From positions 110,964-169,460 of the forward strand of contig NZ_MQWA01000001.1 of the NCBI RefSeq assembly GCF_002954445.1: 58,497 bases of DNA. Direction: 5' to 3'. Both the position numbers and the translations under genes were made by a program. This document shows, one piece after another, positions 9,917 to 18,812 of this stretch (position 1 is its first letter; each line of letters starts with the position of its first letter). The notes beneath the pieces were generated by a model, which worked only from the letters and a program-made list of their open reading frames with translations, had not been told where the DNA came from and did not search any database. Source of the DNA: Rubritalea profundi (lineage in GTDB: Bacteria; Verrucomicrobiota; Verrucomicrobiia; Verrucomicrobiales; Akkermansiaceae).

Positions 9917-10402
9917 TTAATCTGCAATCACTACGTATTCACCCATGTGGCTGCCACATTCATTTCCATCGGAGTCACGAATGAGCGACCTTAGCTCAAG
10001 CCTAGCTCTCCCCCTTCGCTTGAGTATTTTTAAAAATATTGCGTACTTATCACTCGTTGGAAGTTCGACACTAACGACAAAATCCGAGACGACTGGAGCC
10101 GTGAACTGGAAATTTGAACTCTAGATCACGAGCTTATTTCTCACCCCCAACTCACGCATCTTGATAAACAGCAGAGCCCAACCCGAAAGAATCCCTATCG
10201 CCGAGATACTCCCGCCAAAGGCTGAGTTGCGATGGTTTATATTTGCCTTAAGCGGAGCACTCACCTCGAGTGAAGAACCATCATAGTTCGCCAATTGAAC
10301 TCCGAAGTGACAGGTGATGGGAATGTGCTCATGCACGTACTCGAGAACTTCGTTCAAATCAATTTCCATAGACATGTATAAACTAGGATTCTCAAAATGC
10401 AT
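9917..10402 (-). pseudogene. YiiD C-terminal-type thioesterase-like protein with in-frame TAG
   Basis: A hot-dog-fold protein of about 160 residues split by one amber codon at 10121-10123. Before the stop: PITCHFGVQLANYDG, APLKANINHRNSAFGGS and GWALLF, the typical pattern of the YiiD_C thioesterase domain. After it, the same frame continues for 67 codons with SSNFQFTAPVVSDFVV, RRGRARLELRSLI and GEYVVIAD, ending at a TAA. The continuation fits the family (strand ..VI-x-SS..F.APV..DF), so the TAG most likely arose from CAG (Gln) or a similar codon by one substitution. The truncated 93-residue product would lack half the fold. Substrate unknown. It could be a true pseudogene or a base-call error. 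Confidence 0.7.
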
Positions 10403-10506
10403 CCCATAAGTCGCTGATACTTGTTAGTTAATTTGAAGGTTGATCTCAGTTAAATCGTTGAATATCTTACAATTTCGTACTCCTACGACACACGCCTAAT
10501 CCCATT

Positions 10507-11301
10507 ATGCAACGCCGTATTTCCAGCATTATCATCCTCGTTCTGTGCACACTCACCAGTGTCGCATCGGCTCAACGACTCTCATCACCTACCGCTCCTC
10601 AAGACCCGTTCAAGAAGCAAGCCTACCCGTGGAAACAAAACATCACCGCCACCGTATTCTGGATCGGAGAGAAACCTACTCCTAGAAACCCCACCCCAAA
10701 CCACGCCAGTTCTTGGGACACTAAATGGCAGGTGAACTTTGGAGGTTATGATAATCCCAACCCAGCCGCGCGCACCTACGGCTTTCGCCCTAAAGCTTTT
10801 CGCCCGAAGCAAAATCCTTTCTACGTCGCCCTTCCCTACAATGACAAGATCAACTGGAGACGCCACAAGCCTGAAGCCTCAAAGGTGATTCCTTGGTTCC
10901 GTAAATACCAACCTAAGCCAGGAAAAACTGTCTGCAAAGGCCGCTGGCTCCAGATCGTGCACGGTCGGAAAGTTTGCTATGCCCAGTGGGAAGATTGTGG
11001 CCCATTCTGCACCGATGATTACAAATACGTCTTTGGCTCTTCACGGCCAAAGAATTCTAAAAATAATGCTGCGGGCATCGACCTTTCACCTGCAGTCCGA
11101 GACTACCTAGGCTTCAAGTCCGGAGCTAAAGTCCACTGGCGCTTCATTGATTTTGAAAATGTCCCCAAAGGAGCCTGGTCAAAATACGGCACTAACAATC
11201 CTTTCGTAAATCCAGCAATGGATGCAGACCTCATCGCAAAACGACGCTATATGGAGTACCTCCGACAGCAACGAGATCGATCACGCGGTAAAAATTCTTA
11301 A
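10507..11301 (+). CDS. Secreted protein of unknown function, possible double-psi beta-barrel
   Basis: 264 residues with a clear signal peptide (about 22 residues, cleavage near ASA-QR). The mature part is basic and aromatic. Two Cys (in KTVCKGRW and RKVCYAQW) are followed by WEDCGPFC, giving two likely disulfides. The stretch NAAGIDLSPAVRDYLGFKSGAKVHWRF resembles the end of RlpA/expansin-type double-psi barrels (GIDLS..a...lG....G...V.W). The C-terminal tail is Arg-rich. It is preceded by about 100 bases without genes. I do not assign an enzymatic role; binding to cell wall or polysaccharide is a guess from the fold hint. Confidence 0.75.
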   Translation: MQRRISSIIILVLCTLTSVASAQRLSSPTAPQDPFKKQAYPWKQNITATVFWIGEKPTPRNPTPNHASSWDTKWQVNFGGYDNPNPAARTYGFRPKAFRPKQNPFYVALPYNDKINWRRHKPEASKVIPWFRKYQPKPGKTVCKGRWLQIVHGRKVCYAQWEDCGPFCTDDYKYVFGSSRPKNSKNNAAGIDLSPAVRDYLGFKSGAKVHWRFIDFENVPKGAWSKYGTNNPFVNPAMDADLIAKRRYMEYLRQQRDRSRGKNS

Positions 11302-11389
11302 GCCCTCCATAAATTCTACCGAATGAACACAACATTAGCGACTAGGTGCATGAAACCTACGGTAGAACCTATTCGGTGCACTAAAATCT

Positions 11390-11470
11390 ATGGTTTCCCA
11401 GTTCTTAAAAATCGGGCAACCGAACCTAATACTACTGGGTGTGAAGCGATAAAGGACGCTATTCGTCCGA
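11390..11470 (-). pseudogene. Decayed 3' fragment of an alpha/beta hydrolase gene
   Basis: Read on the minus strand this encodes FIASHPVVLGSVARFLRTGKP and a stop. It is clearly related to the C-terminus of the intact hydrolase at 15666-16370 (FITSNPEVLESANRFLRTGKL). The DNA shares an exact 23-base block with 15670-15692. Upstream on the minus strand the frame soon meets a stop and no other hydrolase sequence is recognisable. Reading the plus strand as a 64-codon ORF (11323-11517) is not convincing. Confidence 0.6.
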
Positions 11471-11560
11471 CCGAAGAAAGTCAGGTAAATGTACCTTTCC
11501 TGGTCATGATAAAGTGATGCTTGGTTTCTTTGAGATTAACAGTAATAGTCCTAATTCTTC

Positions 11561-12361
11561 ATGCAACAATCTACGCTTCGCCTCTTTGTTATTTGCCTAA
11601 TGCTTGCCTCAACTATTGGGGCAAAGGAAACGAAGGGTTTAAATCTAACTCTCATTTCAGAGAATAAATCGATTCAAGCAGGACAGCCCTTTACTATAGG
11701 ACTGCACATACAGCATCACAAAGGCTATCATACCTATTGGCAGAACCCAGGAGTCGTAGGTGTTCCAACCAACCTCAGCTGGACCTTACCTGATGGCTTC
11801 ACGGCCTCCGCAATTCGATGGCCCTATCCAGAACAGAGCGTGATGGCGGATTACCCGTGCCATGGCTACGAACGTGATGTCACACTTCTAGTCACTATCA
11901 CACCCCCTAAAACATTTACCAAAAAGCAATTCACCTTAACAGCGAAAGTTAGTTGGATGTGCTGTGCTATGAATTGCCAACTAGGCTTTAAAACTCTAGC
12001 TATCACCCTACCTGTCGGAGCCAAGAGTGAGGTGAATTCAATTTATCAGCTCAAATTCTCCAAAGCCCGCAAAGAACTGCCACGCTCATCAGCAGGTATC
12101 AAGTGCAAGCTTCTTAGCTCAGCTCAGCAAGATGTCATCAACCTATCCTTCACACTTCCTGTACAGCAAAAACCGATTTATTTGTTCTCCTCAGATGGTC
12201 AACTTTCCTCAGATCAAAAACAAACTTTTAAACTTCAGCAAGACGGCAGCTATCTACTCAGTATCAAACGTTCCAACTCCCCTCTAAAAGGCACCACTTC
12301 GCTCCCCGGCGTTCTAAAAACCAATCTTGGCTGTGTACTTGTTGAGCCGAAATATAAGTAA
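11561..12361 (+). CDS. DsbD N-terminal domain-like periplasmic protein
   Basis: 266 residues with a signal peptide (cleavage near IGA-KE). The rest matches the DsbD-alpha (DsbD_N) pattern: GLHIQHHKGYHTYWQNPGVVGVPTN, WTLPDGFTAS, a WPYPE motif and a Cys-containing strand (KVSWMCCAMNC). In full DsbD this domain receives electrons from the membrane domain and passes them to periplasmic thiol proteins. Here the membrane and thioredoxin domains are missing, so it is either a stand-alone domain or works with another transporter. It has a CC pair where DsbD-N uses two separated Cys. The gene precedes the large propeller-cupredoxin gene by 61 bp. Confidence 0.75.
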   Translation: MQQSTLRLFVICLMLASTIGAKETKGLNLTLISENKSIQAGQPFTIGLHIQHHKGYHTYWQNPGVVGVPTNLSWTLPDGFTASAIRWPYPEQSVMADYPCHGYERDVTLLVTITPPKTFTKKQFTLTAKVSWMCCAMNCQLGFKTLAITLPVGAKSEVNSIYQLKFSKARKELPRSSAGIKCKLLSSAQQDVINLSFTLPVQQKPIYLFSSDGQLSSDQKQTFKLQQDGSYLLSIKRSNSPLKGTTSLPGVLKTNLGCVLVEPKYK

Positions 12362-12422
12362 TTTGACTCAGAAATCGTTGGAAAAATTAATAATTAACTT
12401 TTAAGAGTCTGTAATAAAAAAT

Positions 12423-15308
12423 ATGTCTTATTCAATGATCATAAAATTCGCTATTCTATCAACACTCGGATTAACTCTCTCATCCACGGCAAAGGATCTC
12501 AACATAGCTAGAGTGGAGAAGCATCCATATGTGGATGTTAGCAAGGGCCGAGACGGCTATCGCTTTGCTGGTAAGCTAGCGAATGAAGTACGGCTTTATG
12601 ACTTCTATCAACGTCAGGCTGATTACTATATGGACTCGAAAAACCGACTTCCAAAGGTGATTCCAAGCTACCCAGGACTTGATGGCGGCGAATATGGTCA
12701 CTGGGGTAAGCATAACCAAAACAACTATCGTGATAATCGGTGGAATGAAATGGGCCAGAGTGGCTTCATGGGCCAGCAGATGGAAAGCATAGCGCCTGAT
12801 ACTATTTCTGTGTTGTTGGGGAATAACTGTTATGCTGCCTTCTCAGCAAAAGCTAACTTAAGTTTTTTTAGGTTTTGGCAAGGTGAGTTTGTCAAATTTG
12901 GCGATTTCCGCTGGGGAACGTCAAGCGGTGCTTCTCCAAAGGGAAAGATGGTATTTTCACAAAGTAAAGGACGTGTCGGTAGTGCCCGCAATGCAACTAA
13001 GGCGGACGCCAAAACAGTTGGTTGGCAGGTCGATAAGTCTGAGCAGAAATATATAGGAATGCACGACGCTGATGGAGGAGCCATTTTCTCTTATAAAATC
13101 AAAGGAGCTTCGGTTTTAGACTCGGTGCAGGCTTTAAAAGGTTGTCATTTTGTCAGAACCTTGGAATTTGCTGATGGCACACCTGGTTTGATTAAGCTGG
13201 CTTTGTTCGAGGCTAGCGACAAAGGGCTGACATTATCAAAGAACGGGCTTGCTGGCACTTCTCCAGACGGTAAACGACCATGGGCCGTGCAAGTGGAGGG
13301 TGGGGCAAAGTTAGTCGTGGAAAATCAGATGCTTATTTTACACCTTTCCAAACAAGTTCGGGCCTCACAGGTAAAGCTCTACATGGGCACTACTGAAGCT
13401 GACGTCGCCAATCTAGCTCGATCCAGCAAACAAACAAGCTTGGCCAAGCGCAGCGAAACTCGCAAGACTCGTTGGGATAAGACAGTCACTGTAAAAGGGA
13501 CATTGGCTAAGAACGATAAAGCCTACGTGGTCGACGATATTCCACTACCTATGAACACGGCCAACAAGTCGTTGATGTTTATGACTGACATAGCATTCGA
13601 TACTCTAGGCACAGCCTATATTAGCACACTAATGGGTGAAGTTTGGCAAGTCTCAGGGTTAGATGCTTCTCTCAATAACGTGGTCTGGAAGAAAATTGCC
13701 ACGGGGCTGAATCAACCTTTCGGTCTTAAGATTTGGGATGGGAAAATTCATGTGCTAGAGCGTGAACAGATCACCTATTTAGAGGATCGAAATAACGATG
13801 GTGAAATTGACTTTTACGGTAATTTCAGTAACGATTTTAAGGGTTTAGATGGCAGTCACACTCATAGTTTTGGTATGGGGAGGGATAAAGAAGGACGCAC
13901 TCATTTGGTATCGGGTTGGACTTCATACCGTATTTCTAAAGATGGCAACAAGGCCGAGCCAATGGTAACAGGTTTACGTAACTGTATGGGCTTTGGTCAA
14001 ATGTCGGACGGCACCATCTTAGTTGGTCCGCAAGAGGGAACTAGTACACCGACTTCGACGCTGATTGAAATCCGAAAGGGCGACAATTATGGCTTTAAGA
14101 ATAAGGAAGAACTATCCACGCCACTTGGCTATATCCCCAGAGGAGTGGATAACTCAACCGGTGGTTTTCTAGAAGTTGATAGTAAGCGTTGGGGGCCATT
14201 GGGAAAAAAGTCCTTGATCGGCATCTGCTATGGATATGGCTCGTGGTATCACATCATGTTCGACAAGAACGCAGCGATAACAAAACACCGTCAAATTGCC
14301 TCAGTGCCGATGGCTGGCGAGTTTTCTAGTGGGGTGACGCGTGGTGCTGTAAACCCCAAAGACGGTCAAGTCTACCTTGTCGGCCTAGACGGATGGGGTG
14401 ACTATGCAATTGAAAATGGTTGTCTACACCGTGTGCGTTACACTGGCAAACCGCTGCATAAACCGGTTGAATATGAAGTCTTCGACAATGGCATCAGGAT
14501 AGCTTTTTCTGAGGCTTTAGACAAACAATCGGTGATTAAATCAAAGAACTACTTTGCCCAAATGTGGAACTATAACAACTCACGTCAGTATGGTTCACCT
14601 GAGTTTTCGATCAAGCACCCTGACTCACTCGGACACGATCACTTACCGGTGACTAGCACACATTTATTGGACAACGGAAAATCAATATTTGTAGAGATTC
14701 CCTCGCTGCAACCCGCCATGCAAATGCACTTAAGAATGCATCTTAAGAGCAAGGCTGGGGTAACATTCAAGACAGACCTGTTCCCTACTATTGTGAAGCA
14801 AGGTGACTTCTACAATTTCGAAGGAGCGCAAGCAAAGAACACAACGAAGCCCAACACCTTCGTACTTCGCAGTGATAGAGACGAATTGAAGAACTCTAAG
14901 TTAGTGACGCAATCTGGCAAAGTGGATGAACACGCCAAACGTATTAAAATCCAAACAATTCTAGGCCTCAAGTATGATGTGTTAAAGTTCAAGGTGAAGG
15001 CTGGTGAATCAGTTGCATTAGAACTCCATAACGCAGATGCAATGCCCCACAATCTGGTGTTAACTATGCCCGGTAAGAAGGAGAAGGTCGGCGAAGCTGC
15101 ATTCAAGATGCTCAACGATCCCAACGCTATCAAGAAGAGCTACGTTCCTGACGGTGGTCTAGACGTAATAGCCCACACCACAGTGGTTGACCCTAAAGGC
15201 ACCCACACCACTTATTTCACGGCTCCCAAAGAAAAGGGCGAGTACCCCTACATCTGCACCTTCCCTGGTCATTGGCAAGTAATGCAAGGCGTCATGATTG
15301 TCGAATAG
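12423..15308 (+). CDS. Secreted DUF6797/beta-propeller protein with C-terminal azurin-like copper domain
   Basis: 961 residues with a signal peptide (cleavage near STA-KD). The N-terminal ~330 residues resemble the DUF6797 region seen in Verrucomicrobiota and Planctomycetota. Residues about 365-690 look like an NHL/PQQ-dehydrogenase-type beta-propeller (FMTDIAFDTLGTAYIST, GLNQPFGLKIWDGKIHV, DRNNDGEIDFY, GSHTHSFGMGRDKEG). The last ~110 residues form a cupredoxin: His876 (MPHN), Cys945, His950 and Met954 in CTFPGHWQVM are the four type 1 copper ligands. Family members of the propeller type are putative membrane-bound sugar dehydrogenases, and the copper domain could be an electron acceptor. The substrate is unknown. 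This is one of the larger secreted proteins here; the base composition matches its neighbours. Confidence 0.82.
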   Translation: MSYSMIIKFAILSTLGLTLSSTAKDLNIARVEKHPYVDVSKGRDGYRFAGKLANEVRLYDFYQRQADYYMDSKNRLPKVIPSYPGLDGGEYGHWGKHNQNNYRDNRWNEMGQSGFMGQQMESIAPDTISVLLGNNCYAAFSAKANLSFFRFWQGEFVKFGDFRWGTSSGASPKGKMVFSQSKGRVGSARNATKADAKTVGWQVDKSEQKYIGMHDADGGAIFSYKIKGASVLDSVQALKGCHFVRTLEFADGTPGLIKLALFEASDKGLTLSKNGLAGTSPDGKRPWAVQVEGGAKLVVENQMLILHLSKQVRASQVKLYMGTTEADVANLARSSKQTSLAKRSETRKTRWDKTVTVKGTLAKNDKAYVVDDIPLPMNTANKSLMFMTDIAFDTLGTAYISTLMGEVWQVSGLDASLNNVVWKKIATGLNQPFGLKIWDGKIHVLEREQITYLEDRNNDGEIDFYGNFSNDFKGLDGSHTHSFGMGRDKEGRTHLVSGWTSYRISKDGNKAEPMVTGLRNCMGFGQMSDGTILVGPQEGTSTPTSTLIEIRKGDNYGFKNKEELSTPLGYIPRGVDNSTGGFLEVDSKRWGPLGKKSLIGICYGYGSWYHIMFDKNAAITKHRQIASVPMAGEFSSGVTRGAVNPKDGQVYLVGLDGWGDYAIENGCLHRVRYTGKPLHKPVEYEVFDNGIRIAFSEALDKQSVIKSKNYFAQMWNYNNSRQYGSPEFSIKHPDSLGHDHLPVTSTHLLDNGKSIFVEIPSLQPAMQMHLRMHLKSKAGVTFKTDLFPTIVKQGDFYNFEGAQAKNTTKPNTFVLRSDRDELKNSKLVTQSGKVDEHAKRIKIQTILGLKYDVLKFKVKAGESVALELHNADAMPHNLVLTMPGKKEKVGEAAFKMLNDPNAIKKSYVPDGGLDVIAHTTVVDPKGTHTTYFTAPKEKGEYPYICTFPGHWQVMQGVMIVE

Positions 15309-15665
15309 CTCCATCGAAAGACTAAAGCAATTCAACAAGAGAGTGTTAACGGCTGAATAATCATCGGGTGTTTCTGAGGGTTTCTTTCACGTTTTCGTCT
15401 TAATGCCGTTAGATTTTTCCATGGTGAATTTCACTCATTTTTAGCGGATTCATGGTGAGCTTGGCTGCGGTGACTGTCTATGAGGACTCTAATTCTCGCC
15501 AGTAAGTTCTTGTTATTCTAGGTGATTTCCTAACGAAATAAGGTAATAGACCAATTCAACTAAGGAGTCACTAAGACTTAATGTATGACTCAATGTTGTG
15601 TAACACGCTAATTATTAGACACTATAATAATTAAGTTCGGTAGTTTATTTCTTAATTACTCCTAA
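15309..15665. other. Convergent intergenic region, no gene recognised
   Basis: 357 bases between the ends of two convergent genes. It has no convincing ORF. It contains a perfect 9-bp AT inverted repeat (TAATTATTA at 15609 and TAATAATTA at 15625) that might slow transcription of either gene but lacks the GC stem of a classical terminator. Confidence 0.5.
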
Positions 15666-16370
15666 CTATAGTTTCCCAGTTCTTAAAAATCGGTTAGCCG
15701 ATTCTAACACCTCAGGATTAGAGGTGATGAAGGTGTGATCCGCGTGCATGATCTTGAAGTCGTTCAGCCCTTCGATCTTACCAGACTGCACCCTGACTAT
15801 TCCGTCGTTATCACCTTCAATCGCATGGTGCAACAAGGGAATCTTCACCCGATCGCCCATAATAACTGCCGACTCAACATCTTGGCAAAAGGTCGAGCAC
15901 TCGCCGGCCATCTGGGCTGTTGAAAGAAAATCTCCAGCTGGGCCCAGCACCTTACGTAGAGGAGAATTACCTAACCAATCTATAATCATGCTTCCCTGTA
16001 GGGGTGGAGCAATCATCAAAACTTTGGAGCACTTTTCATGTGAGCATGTATCTAGGTACCTTCGCACAATGACTCCTCCTAACGAATGGGTCAGTAAATG
16101 AATTTTACGGTAGTTCGGAGCTTCTTTTTGGATCAAGAGGTCTAAGCGCTCGACCATTTGTTCCAGAGTGTTTCGAAAAGATGGGTAAGGTAGGTTGATA
16201 CAACTGAATCCTGAACTAACACATTGTTTAGCCAACGGCTCCATCGCCCATTTACTGCGCCATAGTCCGTGTAGGCAGACCACTAACTCGTCACCATTTC
16301 CCCGCTTCACTCCTTTGTGCCATGGCATTGGCATCCGTAGTACCCCCAATTGATTCAATCTACTCATCAC
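15666..16370 (-). CDS. Alpha/beta hydrolase (lipase/PGAP1-like)
   Basis: 234 residues. VVCLHGLWRSKWAMEPLA gives the oxyanion strand. LLTHSLGGVIVRRYL carries the nucleophile elbow (GxSxG variant H-S-L-G-G). DNDGIVRV supplies the likely acid Asp and MHADHTFI the catalytic His. No signal peptide is obvious, so cytoplasmic or peripheral. The family includes lipases and acyl-transfer enzymes that act on triacylglycerol or lipid substrates; specificity cannot be told. Its last ~25 codons are echoed in a decayed fragment at 11390-11470. ATG at 16370 and the next codon ATG are both possible starts. Confidence 0.85.
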   Translation of the reverse strand: MMSRLNQLGVLRMPMPWHKGVKRGNGDELVVCLHGLWRSKWAMEPLAKQCVSSGFSCINLPYPSFRNTLEQMVERLDLLIQKEAPNYRKIHLLTHSLGGVIVRRYLDTCSHEKCSKVLMIAPPLQGSMIIDWLGNSPLRKVLGPAGDFLSTAQMAGECSTFCQDVESAVIMGDRVKIPLLHHAIEGDNDGIVRVQSGKIEGLNDFKIMHADHTFITSNPEVLESANRFLRTGKL

Positions 16371-16541
16371 GGGTTAGAATACTCGATTCTTCCTTTAGGG
16401 GAAATCGATTCTTATGATTGTATCATCGATAATATTTAAAATTTTGCAATTCATCGGAATAAAGGTACAAACCAGACGCTCTTAGTAATATGCCTACGAT
16501 GTTTGGCATAATTTACGAATAAACATAAAACTACCAAAATC

Positions 16542-16928
16542 ATGAAAATTATAACAACCCTCCTCGCAGCTTCCGCAATGGTGAGCTTTGCTGGTGCACA
16601 AACTGCAGCTAAAACAGAAAAAACTGAGTGCGCAAAAAAGTGCCAAACTGAATGCCCATCCACGGCTAAGACAAAGTGCGCTGCTGACTGCAAGAAAGCA
16701 TGTTGTACTGCTGAAGTTACTCACGTCAATGTCACAGGCATGACTTGCGGTGGTTGCTCCAAGAAACTCACCACAGCTCTTGCTGCAGTCAAGGGTGTTC
16801 AAGTGAAGAAAATTTGTCACAAGTCCGGCTGTGTTGACGTCGTTCTTACCGACGGAGCTACAGCTGCGCAGGTTAAAGAAGTCATCACTAAGACTGGCTT
16901 CAAGATCGCTCCAGAAAAGAAGAGCTAG
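16542..16928 (+). CDS. Secreted Cys-rich heavy-metal-associated (HMA) domain protein
   Basis: 128 residues with a signal peptide (about 19 residues, FAG-AQ). A Cys-rich linker follows with seven Cys between residues 30 and 55. Then comes an HMA fold with the metal site GMTCGGC (Cys69, Cys72) and a later pair of Cys (KKICHKSGCVDV). The HMA fold binds Cu(I), Zn or Hg; the secreted position and extra thiols suggest extracytoplasmic copper binding or mercury-type scavenging. No P-type ATPase or CopZ partner gene is adjacent. A perfect-stem terminator follows. Which metal it binds is not known. Confidence 0.85.
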   Translation: MKIITTLLAASAMVSFAGAQTAAKTEKTECAKKCQTECPSTAKTKCAADCKKACCTAEVTHVNVTGMTCGGCSKKLTTALAAVKGVQVKKICHKSGCVDVVLTDGATAAQVKEVITKTGFKIAPEKKS

Positions 16929-16949
16929 TCTCTTCCATTGATTTTACAA

Positions 16950-16983
16950 AAAAGCGCATTGGGCTAGCCCAATGCGCTTTTTT
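16950..16983. terminator. Bidirectional terminator between the HMA and RidA genes
   Basis: A near-perfect palindrome (AAAGCGCATTGGGCT and complement, about 15 bp with a CTAG tip) followed by T-runs on both strands. It can end the plus-strand HMA gene and the minus-strand RidA gene, which converge here. Confidence 0.93.
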
Positions 16984-17001
16984 ATCTCTCACAAGAGTTC
17001 T

Positions 17002-17352
17002 TTATTTTTCCGCAGCGACTACCGAGATTTCAACCAAAAGCTCAGGGCGCGCCATCCGTGCTTCCACGCACGCTCTCGCCGGAGCATGGCCTTCAGGCAC
17101 CCACGCGTCCCACACTGCATTCATTCCAGCAAAGTCCTCCATATCGCGAACGTAGATCGTCGCAGACAGCATGTGTTCACGATCGGAGCCAGCCTGGAGT
17201 AATAACCCATCCACCTTGTCTAACATCGTCTGAGTCTGCTCCTCAATACCCTGAGTAGCATCCGCACAAACCTGCCCGCAAAGGTAGATCGTTCCATTGA
17301 GCTTCACAACTCGGCTCATCCGCGGCTTGGTTTCCTGTCGTTCAATTTGCAT
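17002..17352 (-). CDS. RidA (YjgF/YER057c/UK114) family protein
   Basis: 116 residues in the chorismate-mutase-like fold that makes homotrimers. Known RidA members hydrolyse reactive enamines/imines released by PLP enzymes such as threonine dehydratase. [21 protein letters not shown] at the N-terminal half, [21 protein letters not shown], and the trailing [19 protein letters not shown] with the conserved Arg of the active site are all present. The protein is slightly shorter than E. coli RidA (128). It stands alone, convergent with the HMA gene. Whether it is an enamine deaminase or one of the many RidA subfamilies with other roles is open. Confidence 0.88.
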   Translation of the reverse strand: MQIERQETKPRMSRVVKLNGTIYLCGQVCADATQGIEEQTQTMLDKVDGLLLQAGSDREHMLSATIYVRDMEDFAGMNAVWDAWVPEGHAPARACVEARMARPELLVEISVVAAEK

Positions 17353-17449
17353 ACGCCCCTTTTAGTGCTTTAGCTCTGGGAATACGAGTAACTTCCCACT
17401 ATTTTAAAAAAGGATTTACCTTCTCATCAATCAAAGATTGGATGACGGC

Positions 17450-17980
17450 ATGAGCGAAATCGAAGTACTTCACGAGGGCAAATACCTCGGACTCTACCAA
17501 CGCGGGAACTGGGAGTTCGCCCTGCGCCCAAATGCATCCGTCTGTGCCACGATCCTGCCGATCACTGATGCTGGTGAAATCGTGCTGGTGGAACAATTCC
17601 GAGTACCTATGCAAGCCCGCGTGATGGAAGTGCCCGCTGGGTTGGTCGGTGACGAACCAGAATTTGAGGCTGAGTCCATTGCTGACTGCGCTGGCCGCGA
17701 ACTTTTAGAAGAAACCGGCTATAAGGCAGAGTCGATCATCGAGCTGATAGCCGCTCCTACCTCAGCGGGGATGACGCCAGAAATCACCCACATGTTTGCC
17801 GCTACAGGACTAAGCAAAGTCCACGATGGAGGAGGAGTCGACGGTGAAGACATCACTGTTCACGTTGTCCCGCTGACCGAGCTTGACAGCTTCCTCGCGG
17901 CCAAGCAGACCGAGGGCTTACTCATCGATTTCAAAATCCACGCCAGCCTGTATAAGGCCAAAGAATTCGGGTTAATTTAA
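17450..17980 (+). CDS. NUDIX hydrolase, ADP-ribose pyrophosphatase type
   Basis: Cleaves nucleoside diphosphate sugars such as ADP-ribose to AMP and sugar phosphate. The NUDIX box is the segment GLVGDEPE...ADCAGRELLEETGY with the REXXEE signature (RELLEE). The upstream strand EIVLVEQFRVPMQARVMEVPAG is typical of the NudF/ADPRase subfamily. About 177 residues. The ORF opens at a TTG at 17438, but the ATG at 17450 (MSEIEVLHEGKYL) is the likely start. It forms a run with tcdA (12-bp gap) and the hscB-like gene. Confidence 0.9.
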   Translation: MSEIEVLHEGKYLGLYQRGNWEFALRPNASVCATILPITDAGEIVLVEQFRVPMQARVMEVPAGLVGDEPEFEAESIADCAGRELLEETGYKAESIIELIAAPTSAGMTPEITHMFAATGLSKVHDGGGVDGEDITVHVVPLTELDSFLAAKQTEGLLIDFKIHASLYKAKEFGLI

Positions 17981-17992
17981 ACACCTCCATAG

Positions 17993-18793
17993 ATGAATCT
18001 TTCAGAAAATACCCTCTCACGCTTCGGCGGCATTGCTCGCCTCTACGGAGTGGATGCACTAGAGAAGTTTACCCAGTCACACGTGGCGATCGTCGGTATC
18101 GGTGGCGTCGGCTCTTGGACAGTCGAGGCTCTCGCCCGCTCAGGCGTTGGCAAGATCACCATGGTCGACCTCGACGAAATTTGCGTGACCAACATCAATC
18201 GCCAGCTCCACGCGATGGATGGCAACATTGGTCAACAAAAGACCGATGCGATGGAAGCACGCATCAAAGCCATCAACCCAGATTGTGTCGTCACTAACAT
18301 TCAGGGGTTCTACTCCGAGCGCTCGGCTGATGGCTTTTTCGAAAACAACTTTGATGTCGTGATCGACGCGATTGACCGGGTGAAAGAAAAAACCCACCTC
18401 ATCGTCGAATGCAAAAAGCGCAAAACCCCTGTTATCTGTTGTGGCGGAGCCGGTGGACTTCGAGACCCATCGAAGATCCAAATCGCAGACCTCAGCAGAG
18501 TGACCAACGATGCCCTCTTAGCGCAAGTGCGCACCAAGCTCCGCAGCCAATATGGATTCCCAAAAGGTGACACCAAGAAGCCCAAGAAATTTAAAGTCGA
18601 AGCGATATTCTCGACCGAGCAAGCAATGTTCCCACAATGTGATGGCAGCGTGTCGACCGAACGCCCTAAAGACGCGGATGGCCGCGACATGCGACTCAAC
18701 TGCGCCAGCGGCTATGGCTCAATCACCCACATGACAGCCACTGTCGGACTCTTCGCCTCCGAACGCGCCTTAGCGAAACTCACACAACTTTAG
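17993..18793 (+). CDS. tcdA: tRNA threonylcarbamoyladenosine dehydratase (TcdA/CsdL)
   Basis: An E1-like (ThiF/MoeB family) enzyme that uses ATP to cyclise t6A to ct6A at position 37 of ANN-decoding tRNAs. The Rossmann segment VAIVGIGGVGSWTVEALARSG carries the glycine-rich nucleotide site. It is followed by VDLDEICVTNINRQLHA (the conserved DxxxxxNxxRQ), DVVIDAIDRVKEKTHLI and the C-terminal CASGYGSITHMTATVGL. At 266 residues it is normal in length. tsaD, which makes the precursor t6A, is in the same window at 39.4 kb but not linked. Part of a NUDIX-tcdA-hscB run. Confidence 0.93.
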   Translation: MNLSENTLSRFGGIARLYGVDALEKFTQSHVAIVGIGGVGSWTVEALARSGVGKITMVDLDEICVTNINRQLHAMDGNIGQQKTDAMEARIKAINPDCVVTNIQGFYSERSADGFFENNFDVVIDAIDRVKEKTHLIVECKKRKTPVICCGGAGGLRDPSKIQIADLSRVTNDALLAQVRTKLRSQYGFPKGDTKKPKKFKVEAIFSTEQAMFPQCDGSVSTERPKDADGRDMRLNCASGYGSITHMTATVGLFASERALAKLTQL

Positions 18794-18812
18794 ACAACAC
18801 CTCAGACCCACC

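Noticed and set aside
11323-11517. 64-codon plus-strand ORF
   Set aside because: Its DNA is better explained as the antisense of a decayed hydrolase C-terminus; the product has no protein-like features.
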